Counted from the first letter of the stretch, positions 51,731-60,619 are shown. The stretch is DNA of 64,000 nucleotides from Actinoplanes sp. TBRC 11911 (GCF_012933445.1 NZ_JABBNC010000031.1:58816-122815); one strand, 5' to 3'. A program made the numbers and translations. The notes: generated by a model from the letters alone, not told the origin.

Positions 51731-51934
51731 ATGATCTGCAGAGCGGTGGCGGCGCCGGCTTCCCCCGTTGCTCCGGTTGCCGCCGGTCGTGTCGCCTGCT
51801 CATATCCGATATTTCCGGCTATCTGGGTATCCGATTTTGCGGGCGGCAGCGGTGGCTCGCCGCTGCGGGCGGCGGGCGGCCGTGCCGAGCGGCGCAGCGT
51901 TCCACTACTCGGGACGGTCGCCCGCCTGCTGGGA
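51731..51934. other. Spacer between the 70-bp array and palindromic element 3
   Basis: About 200 bp with lower GC than the arrays. It contains ATATCCGATATTTCCGG-like AT-rich words near 51800 but no ORF with gene-like codon use and no clear promoter. I see no supported feature here. Confidence 0.5.
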
Positions 51935-52140
51935 ACGGCGTCCACATCGTGAATTCAAGTCCACAATGTGGGATGACCATCCATTGTGGCCAACCATTTG
52001 TCCCTCAATACGGCTTTTGTACACGCGGTTTTCCCGGCGTGAAGCGAACCTTGGAGAGTTGTGGTTCAAATATGGGCGCAACTCTCCAAGATTCGCAAAA
52101 GTCCACGATGCGGCATGGTTGTCCACATCGCGGGATCGAC
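51935..52140 (+). repeat. Palindromic intergenic element, copy 3
   Basis: The core stem GCGAACCTTGGAGAGTTG (52044-52061) pairs with 52079-52096 with one mismatch. Its loop is inverted relative to copies 1 and 2. Flanks carry TGTGGCCAACCAT (51985-51997) and ATGGTTGTCCACA (52115-52127), an outer inverted repeat with one mismatch, and several GTCCACAATGTGG-like words. It aligns with copy 1 read in reverse over most of its length. Confidence 0.75.
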
Positions 52141-52268
52141 CGCCGAGCCCATCAAGCAAACGCCACGCCCGCGCGACGAGCCAGGCGAATAACGCAACGC
52201 GAGGCTCTCACCTTCCACCCACTCCCGCCGCCATGATCGCCAAGCGCGCCACCCAGCGCAGCGCAACC

Positions 52269-52560
52269 GGCGGCACTTGCTTTTGCCGCACCGGCGCCGC
52301 CATGGTTGCCCAGCGTGCCACATTTCGGTGCGTAACGGGCGGCACTTGCTTTTGCCGCACCGGCGCCGCCATGGTTGCCCAGCGTGCCACATTTCGGTGC
52401 GTAACGGGCGGCACTTGCTTTTGCCGCACCGGCGCCGCCATGGCTGCCCAGCCGCGCCAGACGTCGGTGCGTAACCGGCGGCACTTTGCGTTCGCCGCGC
52501 CGGCGCCGCCGTGGCTGCCCAGCGCGCCACAGCTCCCAGCGCGAGCGGCGGCAGCCCGTC
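52269..52560. repeat. 69-70-bp tandem repeat next to the repeat-protein gene
   Basis: GGCGGCACTT begins copies at 52269, 52338, 52407 and 52477. Each carries TTTTGCCGCACCGGCGCCGCC, ATGG-C/T-TGCCCAGC and TCGGTGCGTAAC in that order; the last copies have diverged. The array ends about 50 bp from the stop of the minus-strand 867-residue gene. Open frames exist on both strands but no start signals, so it is treated as non-coding. Confidence 0.85.
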
Positions 52561-52605
52561 CGGGCGGCCACCCACGTCGCGCTCCAGGGCGAGCGTGACC
52601 CTGGG

Positions 52606-55209
52606 TTAGAGGGCCAGGATGCGGTCCAGGAACTCTCGGTAGCCGCGCATTGCCATGCGCATGCTCTCCGTGTCGGGGGTGGCTGTGCCGCGCAAGGGGT
52701 CCAGCTCGTCGCGTTCGGCGAGCAGGGCCTCGGTCAGCTCGTTCACGGCGTCGGTCAGCAGGTCGTGGGCCCTGGTCAATGCCGTGACCGGGTCGTCGAC
52801 GAACTCGGCCTTCACCTCGTGCCAGGCGGCGCGGAAGTGGTCGGTTGCCTCGTCGTCCCAGAAGGCGATCTGGCCCTCGGCCACGTCGCCCGGGCGGAGC
52901 GGCGGGTCGTCGTCGAAGTCATCGTCCGGGTCGGGGGCGGCGCGGCGGCCGCGATGGGCCGGTTCGGCGTCCTCCAGGCTTGCCGAACGGCGCGGAGACG
53001 GGGTGCGCCGAGTGGTGAGATCCTCGTCCGTGTTCGCGTCGGCCGGCGGCGCTGCGGTGGCCGGGGCGATCACCGACGCGGTGCCGGCAGCCGGGGAGAG
53101 CGGAGAAGGAGAGGCCGGCCGCGGCGCGGGGAGTCCGGAGACCGGGCCGGAGGACGGATCGGGGAGACCGGGCACGTATGTCGGCGGCTGGCCGTAGGCG
53201 TTCCCGGAAACCGGCGCGGACGCCACGGGGCTGCCGATAGCACCGCTCAGACCGCCAGTCACGCCACCCGGTATGAGACCACCCGTCGCGGATACGCCTG
53301 ACGCGGACGCCCCCGAGACAGGCGTGGCTGATGTGGACGCACCCGGCGTGGACGCTCGCGACGCGGACGCGCCCAAGGCGGGCGAACCCAAGGCGGACGC
53401 GCCTGAGGTAGGTGAACCTGACGTGGGCGTAGCTGAAGTCGGCGAACCCAAAGTGGACGCGCCCGAGGTGGGCGAACCTGAGGTGGGCGAACCTGAGGAA
53501 GACACGCCTGACGTGGGTGAACCCGAGGTGGGCGAACCCGACGTGGGCGTGGCCGAGGTAGGCGACACCACCGGGTGGGTCGTCGTCGGCACCGAGGCCC
53601 AGCCGGTCGCCTGCCGCCGCGGCGACTCCGAGTCGGACGGCAGCGCGCTGGTCGGCGTCCCCGGCATGTCGCCCAGCCGCGATCCAATTGCTTCGGCCAG
53701 CCGCGATCCCGCTACGTCTGCGGGCCGCCCCGCTACGTCTCCGGGCCGCGTTGCCGGTGGGTCGCCGAGCCGTGATCCTGCTGCGTCCCCGAGCCGCGAC
53801 GCCGGCGTGTCGCCCAGCCGGGAGCCCGCTGCATCTCCCGGGCGCGAACCTGCCGCGTCGCCGAGCCGCGGCGCCGACGGGTCGCCCAGGCGTGGGGCAG
53901 CCGAGTCGTTCAGACGTGACGTCGGCGCCTCGCGATGCCGCGACCCCGCCGGATCGCCCGGCCGTGCGGCCGCCGAGTCGTTCAGCCGGGAGGCCGGCGT
54001 GTTGTTGAGGCCCGGCGACACGGGGTCGGTCGGCGTCGGAACTCCCGGCCGTGGTGACGCGGGGTCGCTGAGGCGCGATGACGCGGAGTCGTTGAGGCGT
54101 GGTGACGCAGGGTCGTTGAGCCGCGCGGCCGCGGGATCGCCCGCGGAGTCAGTGAGCCGTGACGCGGCCGGATGACCCAACCGCGGCGCTGCCGGATCAC
54201 CCAACCGCGGCGCTGCCGGATCGCCCAGTCGAGGCGACGCCGGGTCGCTCAGGCGCGGCGACGCGGGGCCAGGAAAGGGCGGGTCGTTCAGGCGCGCGCC
54301 CGACGGGTCGCCCACGCGCGGCGGCACCTCTCCGAGGCGCGGCGGGGCAGGCGGCGGGTCACCCAGCCGCGGCGACACCGGGTCGGTCAGGCGCGATGAC
54401 GCGGGATCCCCCAGCCGCGGTACCGGATCCCCAAGACGCGGTGACGCCGGATCCCCAAGACGAGGTGACGCCGGATCCCCAAGCCGCGGTGACGCCGGAT
54501 CCCCAAGACGAGGTGACGGCGGGTCGCCCAGCTCTCGGCGGCGCCCCGCGATCAGGTCGCCCGCGTCGCCCAGGTCACGGCGACGCCCCGGCCCCCCGGC
54601 GCCCGGCTCCGGAGTGACGCCCTCGGGTGCGGGGTCGGGGAACCCTGGTGCGCTCGCCCGTCCGCTCATGTCATCACGCCCGTTCTCGTCAGTCTGCGCA
54701 CCCGGCGGCTCCGCAGTGGACCCCGCGGCACCCGGCGCCGGGTCATCCACAGTAGAGCCCCCAGCAGCCGGATCCCTCGTCCGTCCGTTCAGTTCTGTCG
54801 CGGCGTGGCCGTTGAGGCCGCGCGGCGCGGGCGGGGTGTTCCGGCCCCCGAACAGGAAGCGTCCGTTGCGCCCACCCAGGTCGAACCCGCCGAACGTGCC
54901 GGAATTCCCCTCCCAGCGGGCGGCACCCGAGGACTCTAGGCTTTGAGCTGCGTCTTCGCCGGGCGGCGTCGCGTCGGAGTGATCTGAATCGCGGTCCGAT
55001 GACGACGGTAGGGGCCCGTCCATGCCGGCGGACGCCGGAGGAACCTCCCGGGAGCCGAGCGCGACCACCTCGGTTTCACCCGGATGAGCGATCGACATAT
55101 CCCCCGAATCGGACGCCCCGGTCTCGTCCTCGCCCTCGCGGTGGACCGGCCAGAAGCGGGCCAGGCCTCGTTGCGGGCGCGGGTTGTCGGGGCTCGACGT
55201 CGGCTCCAT
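52606..55209 (-). CDS. 867-residue repeat protein with C-terminal helical domain
   Basis: The start is a disordered acidic region (1-200). Residues about 224-516 are built from an imperfect 8-residue repeat, consensus RLGDPASP, with variants RLNDSAAP and RPGDAAGS. Residues about 549-640 are SPTSG-type 5-residue repeats. A Pro/Ala linker follows, and residues about 775-867 form a helical domain with FRAAWHEVKAEFVDDPVTA and a YREFLDRIL end. That domain resembles one found at the C-terminus of various actinobacterial proteins with FVDDP motifs. No signal peptide or membrane helix, so probably cytoplasmic. The function is unknown. Divergent from hisI. Confidence 0.7.
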   Translation of the reverse strand: MEPTSSPDNPRPQRGLARFWPVHREGEDETGASDSGDMSIAHPGETEVVALGSREVPPASAGMDGPLPSSSDRDSDHSDATPPGEDAAQSLESSGAARWEGNSGTFGGFDLGGRNGRFLFGGRNTPPAPRGLNGHAATELNGRTRDPAAGGSTVDDPAPGAAGSTAEPPGAQTDENGRDDMSGRASAPGFPDPAPEGVTPEPGAGGPGRRRDLGDAGDLIAGRRRELGDPPSPRLGDPASPRLGDPASPRLGDPASPRLGDPVPRLGDPASSRLTDPVSPRLGDPPPAPPRLGEVPPRVGDPSGARLNDPPFPGPASPRLSDPASPRLGDPAAPRLGDPAAPRLGHPAASRLTDSAGDPAAARLNDPASPRLNDSASSRLSDPASPRPGVPTPTDPVSPGLNNTPASRLNDSAAARPGDPAGSRHREAPTSRLNDSAAPRLGDPSAPRLGDAAGSRPGDAAGSRLGDTPASRLGDAAGSRLGDPPATRPGDVAGRPADVAGSRLAEAIGSRLGDMPGTPTSALPSDSESPRRQATGWASVPTTTHPVVSPTSATPTSGSPTSGSPTSGVSSSGSPTSGSPTSGASTLGSPTSATPTSGSPTSGASALGSPALGASASRASTPGASTSATPVSGASASGVSATGGLIPGGVTGGLSGAIGSPVASAPVSGNAYGQPPTYVPGLPDPSSGPVSGLPAPRPASPSPLSPAAGTASVIAPATAAPPADANTDEDLTTRRTPSPRRSASLEDAEPAHRGRRAAPDPDDDFDDDPPLRPGDVAEGQIAFWDDEATDHFRAAWHEVKAEFVDDPVTALTRAHDLLTDAVNELTEALLAERDELDPLRGTATPDTESMRMAMRGYREFLDRILAL

Positions 55210-55410
55210 CGGTTCTAGACTCCCGTCGCGGTCGCGGCGCCGGCCAGCTCGGACCTCGGACGGAGGCGCCCCTGGCAGGGCACGGCGCGGGCCGCGGCGC
55301 ACGACGACGGTACCGTTACTCGCCGTCCCGCACATCCCCCGTGCCCGGATCGTGGCCGTGTCGGAGACCTCGCCGGACAGGACCCGCCGCCGGGAGGGAG
55401 AATCGGTCTC

Positions 55411-55767
55411 GTGGTAGTCAAGACCGACCTGGATCCGGCCATCGCCGCCCGGCTCAAGCGCACCCCGGACGGCCTCGTCGCCGCCGTCGTGCGCGAGCAG
55501 GCCACCGGCGATGTGCTGATGCTCGCGTGGATGGACGACGAGGCCCTGCACCGCACGCTCACCACCGGACGCGCCACCTACTGGTCGCGCAGCCGCGGGG
55601 AGTACTGGGTGAAGGGCGAGACGTCCGGTCACCATCAGTACGTGAGGTCGGTCTCGCTGGACTGCGACGGTGACGCGTTGCTCGTCACCGTCGACCAGAT
55701 CGGTCCCGCCTGCCACACCGGCACCCACACCTGCTTCAGCGACGAGCTGCCGGTGGTGACGCCATGA
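55411..55767 (+). CDS. hisI: Phosphoribosyl-AMP cyclohydrolase
   Basis: Zinc enzyme of histidine synthesis, 118 residues, single-domain (no HisE fusion). Metal and active-site motifs are LMLAWMDDEALHRTL, TYWSRSRGEYWVKGETSGH, VRSVSLDCDGDALL and PACHTGTHTCF. The start is GTG with GGGAGGGA about 12 nt upstream. The TGA overlaps the trpE ATG, directly linking the his and trp genes. Confidence 0.96.
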   Translation: MVVKTDLDPAIAARLKRTPDGLVAAVVREQATGDVLMLAWMDDEALHRTLTTGRATYWSRSRGEYWVKGETSGHHQYVRSVSLDCDGDALLVTVDQIGPACHTGTHTCFSDELPVVTP

Positions 55768-57296
55768 CCAGCGGAGCCGTCTTCCCCGATGAGCAAGGTT
55801 TCCTGAACGAGACCCGCCGCGTCGTGCCGGTGATCCGGCGGCTGCTGGCCGACGGCGAGACCCCGGTCGGCGTGTACACCAAGCTCGCCGGCGGCCCCGG
55901 CACCTTCCTGCTGGAGTCGGCCGAGCAGGGCGCCGGCCCGTCCGGCGCCGCCTGGTCGCGGTATTCGTTCGTCGGCGTCCGCAGCGCCGCCACCCTGGTC
56001 GAGCGCGACGGCCGAGCCGCATGGCTGGGCACCCCGCCGGAGGGCGTACCAAGCGACGGCGACCCGGTCGTCGCTCTGCGGGAGACGGTGAAAGCACTGG
56101 CCGAGGGCCCGGCCGGGGAGGGCCTGCCACCGCTGACCGGGGGCATGGTCGGCTACCTGGCGTACGACCTGGTGCGCCGCTTCGAGCGGCTGCCGGTGAG
56201 CGCGACCGACGACCTCGAGCTGCCCGAGCTGGGCATGATGCTCGCCACCGATCTGGTGGTGCTGGACCACTACGACGGCTCGGCGATCCTGGTGGCGAAC
56301 GCCATCCTCGCCGACGGCGCCACCGACGACGCCAAGCGTGCCGCCTATCACCACGCCGTCGGGCGGCTGGACGCGATGACCACCGCGCTGTCCCGCCCGA
56401 CGCCGCCGATGATCTCGACGGTGGAGCGGCAGCCGGCCGGTGACCCGGTCAGCAACACGGCGCCGGGGGCGTACCAGAAATCGGTCGAGGAGGCCAAGGA
56501 GGCCATCCGCGCGGGCGAGTGCTTCCAGATCGTGGTGGCGCAGCGGTTCGAGCGGCCGACCGACGCCAACGCGCTCGACGTCTACCGGGTGCTGCGCGCC
56601 ACCAATCCCAGCCCGTACATGTATCTCCTGCGGTTCGACGATTTTGACATCGTGGGGTCCAGCCCGGAGGCGCATCTCAAGGTCAGCAACGACGAGAACG
56701 GGGTGAAGAAGGCCCTGCTGCACCCGATCGCCGGGACGCGGTGGCGCGGCGCCACGCCGGAACAGGACAACGCGCTGGCCGCCGAGCTGCTCGCCGACCC
56801 GAAGGAGCGCTCCGAGCACGTGATGCTGGTCGACCTGGGCCGCAACGACCTGGGCCGGGTGTGCCGTCCGGGCACGGTGGAGGTGCCGGAGTTCGCGCGC
56901 ATCGAGCGCTACAGCCACGTGATGCACATCGTCTCCACGGTCACCGGTGAGCTGCGCGCGGAGCAGACCGCCTTCGACGCGCTGGCCGCGACCTTCCCGG
57001 CGGGCACGCTCTCGGGCGCGCCCAAGGTACGGGCCATGGAGATCATCGAGGCGCTGGAACCGACCCGGCGCGGCCTCTACGGCGGCACCGTCGGCTATTT
57101 CGGGTTCGCCGGCGACATGGACATGGCGATCGCGATCCGCACCGCGCTCATCAAGGACAACGTGGCGTACGTGGGGGCCGGCGCCGGCATCGTGGCCGAC
57201 TCGAACCCGGTGGCCGAGGAGCAGGAGACGCGGAACAAGGCCGCCGCGGTGCTCGCGGCGATCGCGTCGGCCGAGACGTTGCGCGCCGCCCGATGA
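55764..57296 (+). CDS. trpE: Anthranilate synthase component I
   Basis: Chorismate-using enzyme that opens tryptophan synthesis; 510 residues. LLESAEQ near residue 50 contains the LLES motif used for Trp feedback binding. The catalytic half has IRAGECFQIVVAQRF, SPEAHLKV, HPIAGTRWRG, LVDLGRNDLGRV and TFPAGTLSGAPKVRAMEIIE. The glutaminase subunit is not next to it. It ends with an ATGA overlap to a membrane gene. Confidence 0.97.
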   Translation: MTSGAVFPDEQGFLNETRRVVPVIRRLLADGETPVGVYTKLAGGPGTFLLESAEQGAGPSGAAWSRYSFVGVRSAATLVERDGRAAWLGTPPEGVPSDGDPVVALRETVKALAEGPAGEGLPPLTGGMVGYLAYDLVRRFERLPVSATDDLELPELGMMLATDLVVLDHYDGSAILVANAILADGATDDAKRAAYHHAVGRLDAMTTALSRPTPPMISTVERQPAGDPVSNTAPGAYQKSVEEAKEAIRAGECFQIVVAQRFERPTDANALDVYRVLRATNPSPYMYLLRFDDFDIVGSSPEAHLKVSNDENGVKKALLHPIAGTRWRGATPEQDNALAAELLADPKERSEHVMLVDLGRNDLGRVCRPGTVEVPEFARIERYSHVMHIVSTVTGELRAEQTAFDALAATFPAGTLSGAPKVRAMEIIEALEPTRRGLYGGTVGYFGFAGDMDMAIAIRTALIKDNVAYVGAGAGIVADSNPVAEEQETRNKAAAVLAAIASAETLRAAR

Positions 57297-57883
57297 ACCG
57301 TCGCGCCTACGCGTTAACCCTCCTCGCGTGCCTGGCCGGGGCCGGTCTGGCGGTCTGGGCCTCGACGCGCACGTGGTCGTTGCAGGTCACCCCGCGCACC
57401 GGCATGTCGTCGCTGCGCACCAAGCAGACCGGCGCCGACATCGAGCCGTGGGTGATCGGCCTGGCGCTGGTGGCGCTGGCCGGGACCGGCGCGCTGCTGG
57501 CCACCGGCGGCTGGGTGCGGCGCGTGCTGGGCGGTCTGCTCGCGCTGGCCGGCCTCGGCGTGATCGCCGGCTCGATCCTCGGGCGCGCCGGCCTGGACAT
57601 CGGTTCGGCCGGCAGCGGCGGCACCCTCTGGCCGGTGGTCAGCGTCCTCGGCGGCGCGATCATCCTGGCCGGCGGGGTCACTGCCGCGCGTCTCGGTCAT
57701 CGATGGCCCGGCATGTCTTCCCGGTACGAGCGTGGTCCGGTCCCGTCCCGGGAGACGAATCCAGGAAATCCGTCCGAGCCCTTGGCGGCCGCCGGGCGTG
57801 AGCCCGACGTCGCCCTTCAACCGAAGGACCACCGGGCCACCTGGGAAGCCCTGGACCGGGGCGACGACCCCACGGAGGCGTAG
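57293..57883 (+). CDS. Trp-biosynthesis-associated membrane protein (TIGR02234 type)
   Basis: 196 residues with four membrane helices (about 7-25, 50-70, 78-98 and 112-132) and a hydrophilic tail ending RATWEALDRGDDPTEA, a recognisable end of this family. WSLQVTPRTGMSS matches the family's first extracytoplasmic loop. The role is unproven; it co-occurs with trpE and trpC in actinobacteria. Coupled start on the trpE stop. Confidence 0.85.
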   Translation: MNRRAYALTLLACLAGAGLAVWASTRTWSLQVTPRTGMSSLRTKQTGADIEPWVIGLALVALAGTGALLATGGWVRRVLGGLLALAGLGVIAGSILGRAGLDIGSAGSGGTLWPVVSVLGGAIILAGGVTAARLGHRWPGMSSRYERGPVPSRETNPGNPSEPLAAAGREPDVALQPKDHRATWEALDRGDDPTEA

Positions 57884-57893
57884 CCGGCGAGGC

Positions 57894-58250
57894 CTAGCCG
57901 GCCGTCGCCTTCTGCTGCGCGCCGGCGCGGTTGCGCGGGGCCGTGTGCCCCGCCGCGACCAGGGCCGCGACCTCGCGGGTCAGCCGCAGACGGGCCTCAC
58001 GGGCGGTCTTGTCGGCGAGCGTCGCGGCGAACGCGTTGTCCCACGCCGTGCGCACCTTCGCCGGGCCGACCACCACCCGCTGCACGTTGGTCATCAGATC
58101 GGCGGCGGCGGAGACGACGGTGCGAGAGACGGTGACGAACCCGGCGGGTTGCGTCCCGGTCGGAGCGGCGGCCACGGTGAATCTCCACATCGATCGTCGA
58201 GGCAGTGCGGTCCAGGCGGTACGGCTGACGAAAACACTGGCGCGGGGCAC
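57894..58250 (-). CDS. Small hypothetical protein between trpE and trpC groups
   Basis: Up to 118 residues, Ala/Thr/Arg-rich, predicted mostly helical with LMTNVQRVVVGPAKVRTAWDN and KTAREARLRLTREVAALVAAG. A shorter form from ATG 58190 (about 98 residues) may be the real one. Neither start has a good ribosome-binding site. It converges with the upstream membrane gene with an 11-bp gap. No family recognised; codon use is gene-like, so I keep it at modest confidence. Confidence 0.45.
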   Translation of the reverse strand: MPRASVFVSRTAWTALPRRSMWRFTVAAAPTGTQPAGFVTVSRTVVSAAADLMTNVQRVVVGPAKVRTAWDNAFAATLADKTAREARLRLTREVAALVAAGHTAPRNRAGAQQKATAG

Positions 58251-58529
58251 CCGCGAACGGGCACCGCAGACCAGTGTGCCTTGGCATCATCATGACCGTG
58301 TCCTATTTCCGGAGCGTGACGCGCACATCAACACGTCGTGGGGTCCACCGATCAGATGAGGTGTCCCTGCTGGGGCTCCCGAGGTGCCTGTGACGGATCA
58401 AACATGCCCGCCGAGCAGGGCGCATTATGCCGCAGCCCGACTCGTGAGGCGCGCCATACCCCGGCCGGTCGCCGATGACCACGACCTCCTAGCATCGGGC
58501 CAAGGACACCCGGAGAGGGGAGTCATTAC

Positions 58530-59381
58530 GTGACATCCGATCAGCAGTCGGAAGCGGGAGCTGGCGGGCCGCAGAACGTGCTGGAGGAGATTCTCGCGGG
58601 GGTGCGGGAGGACGTCGCCACCCGGCAGGAACGGGTGCCGTTGGAGCAGGTGCGGGAGATGGCCGCGGCGGCACCGCCGGCCATCGACGCCTATGCGGCG
58701 CTGCGCAAGTCGGGCGTGGCGGTGATCGCTGAGGTCAAGCGGTCGTCGCCGTCGAAGGGGGCGCTGGCCGACATCCCGGACCCGGCGGAACTCGCCGGGG
58801 AGTACGCGGCCGGCGGCGCCCGGTGTATCAGCGTGCTCACCGAGGGCCGGTGGTTCGGTGGCTCGTTAGCCGATCTCAGCGCGGTGCGTGCCTCGGTGCA
58901 GGTGCCGGTACTACGCAAGGACTTCGTGGTCTCCTCCTATCAGGTGCACGAGGCGCGGGCGCATGGCGCCGACCTGGTCCTGCTGATCGTGGCGGCCCTC
59001 GAACAGAATGTACTGGTCGGTCTACTTGAGAGAATTGAATCACTGGGTATGACTGCCCTCGTCGAGGTACACAACGAGGAGGAGGCAGACCGTGCCCTCG
59101 AGGCGAACGCCAAAGTGATCGGAGTCAACGCCCGTGACCTGCGGACTCTCGAGGTGGACCGTTCGGTGTTCGAGCGGATCGCGCCCGGCCTGCCCCAAAA
59201 CGTGGTGAAGATCGCCGAGTCGGGCGTGCGCGGACCGCACGACCTGATCCGGTACGCGTCGGCCGGTGCCGACGCGGTACTCGTGGGGGAGGGTCTGGTG
59301 ACGCAGAAGTCGCCGCGTGACGCTGTGGCTGAGTTGGTGAACGCTGGGAATCATCCGGCGACGCCGAGGCCGGTGCGGTGA
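58530..59381 (+). CDS. trpC: Indole-3-glycerol-phosphate synthase
   Basis: TIM-barrel decarboxylase-cyclase, 283 residues. AVIAEVKRSSPSKG with the catalytic lysine, ISVLTEGRWFGGSLADL, VLRKDFVVSSYQV, LVEVHNEEEADRAL, IGVNARDLRTLEVD and IAESGVRGPHD are all in place. GTG start with GAGGGGAG about 8 nt upstream. It begins a trpCBA run, with stop/start overlap to trpB. The preceding 280 bp show no Trp-rich leader peptide. Confidence 0.97.
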   Translation: MTSDQQSEAGAGGPQNVLEEILAGVREDVATRQERVPLEQVREMAAAAPPAIDAYAALRKSGVAVIAEVKRSSPSKGALADIPDPAELAGEYAAGGARCISVLTEGRWFGGSLADLSAVRASVQVPVLRKDFVVSSYQVHEARAHGADLVLLIVAALEQNVLVGLLERIESLGMTALVEVHNEEEADRALEANAKVIGVNARDLRTLEVDRSVFERIAPGLPQNVVKIAESGVRGPHDLIRYASAGADAVLVGEGLVTQKSPRDAVAELVNAGNHPATPRPVR

Positions 59382-60619
59382 GCGCCCCGACGTTGCCGGA
59401 CCTGGCCGGGCATTTCGGCCGGTATGGTGGCCGGTTCATTCCGGAGGCTCTGGTGCGGGCTTTGGACGAGCTGGATGCGGCGTATCGGTTCGCGAAGACG
59501 GATCCGGTGTTCCAGGCCGAGTTCCGGAGCCTGCTGAGCAACTATGCCGGGGTGCCGAGCATGCTCTACCGGGCGGAGCGCCTGTCCGAGGCGCTGGGTG
59601 CGGAGATCTTGCTCAAGCGTGAGGACCTGAATCACACCGGTGCGCACAAGGTGCGCAATGTGCTGGGTCAGGCGCTGTTGACCAAGCGGATGGGCAAGCC
59701 GCGGGTGATCGCCGAGACCGGTGCCGGGCAGCACGGCGTGGCCAGTGCCACGGCGGCGGCTCTGCTCGATCTGGAGTGTGTCGTCTACATGGGCGAGACC
59801 GACACCGAGCGGCAGGCGCTGAATGTGGCTCGCATGCGCATGCTGGGCGCCTCCGTGGTTGCGGTGAGCACCGGTTCACGCACGCTCAAGGACGCGCTCA
59901 ACGAGGCTCTGCGTGACTGGGTGGCCAGCGTCGACACCACGCATTACCTTTTGGGCACGGCGGCCGGGCCGCATCCGTTCCCGGAACTGGTCCGTGATTT
60001 CGTGTCCGGCATCGGCTTCGAGGCGCGCGAGCAGTCCCTCGACATGTTGGGCCGGCTGCCGGACGCGGTGGCGGCGTGTGTGGGCGGCGGGTCGAACGCG
60101 ATCGGTATCTTCCACGCGTTCGTGCCCGATGACGAGGTGCGGCTGTACGGCTTCGAGGCCGGCGGTGAGGGCATCGAGACGGGCCGGCACGCGGCGTCGA
60201 TCACCGGCGGCACGGCGGGTGTGCTGCACGGCGCCCGCACGTACGTGCTGCAAGACGAGGATGGTCAGACCAAGGAGTCGCACTCGATCTCCGCGGGTTT
60301 GGACTATCCGGGTGTCGGTCCGGAGCACGCGTGGCTGCACGACACCGGGCGGGCCACCTACGAGCCGGTCACCGACGCCGAGGCGATGGCCGCGTTCCAG
60401 CTGCTCTGCCGTACCGAGGGCATCATCCCGGCGATCGAGAGCGCGCACGCCCTCGCCGGCGCGGCCCGGATCGTGCCGCAACTGCGGGCGGAGCTCGGGC
60501 GTACGCCGACGATCGTGGTGAATTTGTCCGGCCGCGGCGACAAGGACGTGCACACCGCCGGGGCGTACTTCGGGATTTTGGATCCGGTGGAAGCTTTGAT
60601 CCCGGGGGAGCAGGAATAG
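59378..60619 (+). CDS. trpB: Tryptophan synthase beta subunit
   Basis: PLP enzyme that condenses indole with serine; 413 residues. GRYGGRFIPEAL at the start, the PLP lysine K91 in HTGAHKVRN, ETGAGQHG, CVGGGSNAIG for phosphate binding and HSISAGLDYPGVGPEH are typical of the TrpB1 class that pairs with TrpA. GTG start overlaps the trpC stop. Confidence 0.98.
   Translation: MSAPTLPDLAGHFGRYGGRFIPEALVRALDELDAAYRFAKTDPVFQAEFRSLLSNYAGVPSMLYRAERLSEALGAEILLKREDLNHTGAHKVRNVLGQALLTKRMGKPRVIAETGAGQHGVASATAAALLDLECVVYMGETDTERQALNVARMRMLGASVVAVSTGSRTLKDALNEALRDWVASVDTTHYLLGTAAGPHPFPELVRDFVSGIGFEAREQSLDMLGRLPDAVAACVGGGSNAIGIFHAFVPDDEVRLYGFEAGGEGIETGRHAASITGGTAGVLHGARTYVLQDEDGQTKESHSISAGLDYPGVGPEHAWLHDTGRATYEPVTDAEAMAAFQLLCRTEGIIPAIESAHALAGAARIVPQLRAELGRTPTIVVNLSGRGDKDVHTAGAYFGILDPVEALIPGEQE

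Noticed and set aside
24185..52140. Palindromic element considered as tRNA, T-box or known riboswitch
   Set aside because: No cloverleaf, no T-box or ligand-core motifs, and the copies are not positioned at 5' ends of related genes.
51205..52236. Plus-strand ORF of 343 residues across the 70-bp array
   Set aside because: 70-bp steps shift the frame, so each copy would encode different residues; no start signal and it crosses palindromic element 3.
22445..52560. Tandem arrays considered as CRISPR
   Set aside because: Whole units repeat without unique spacers, units are too long and no cas genes are present.
52152..52571. Minus-strand ORFs with 23-residue repeats (KASAARYAPKCG type)
   Set aside because: No start signal, composition-driven open frames, and one copy is 70 rather than 69 bp, breaking the frame.
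55210..55410. Possible promoter pair in the 201-bp gap between the repeat protein and hisI
   Set aside because: Only weak -10-like words such as TCTAGA near the minus-strand start were found; no -35 partner for either direction.
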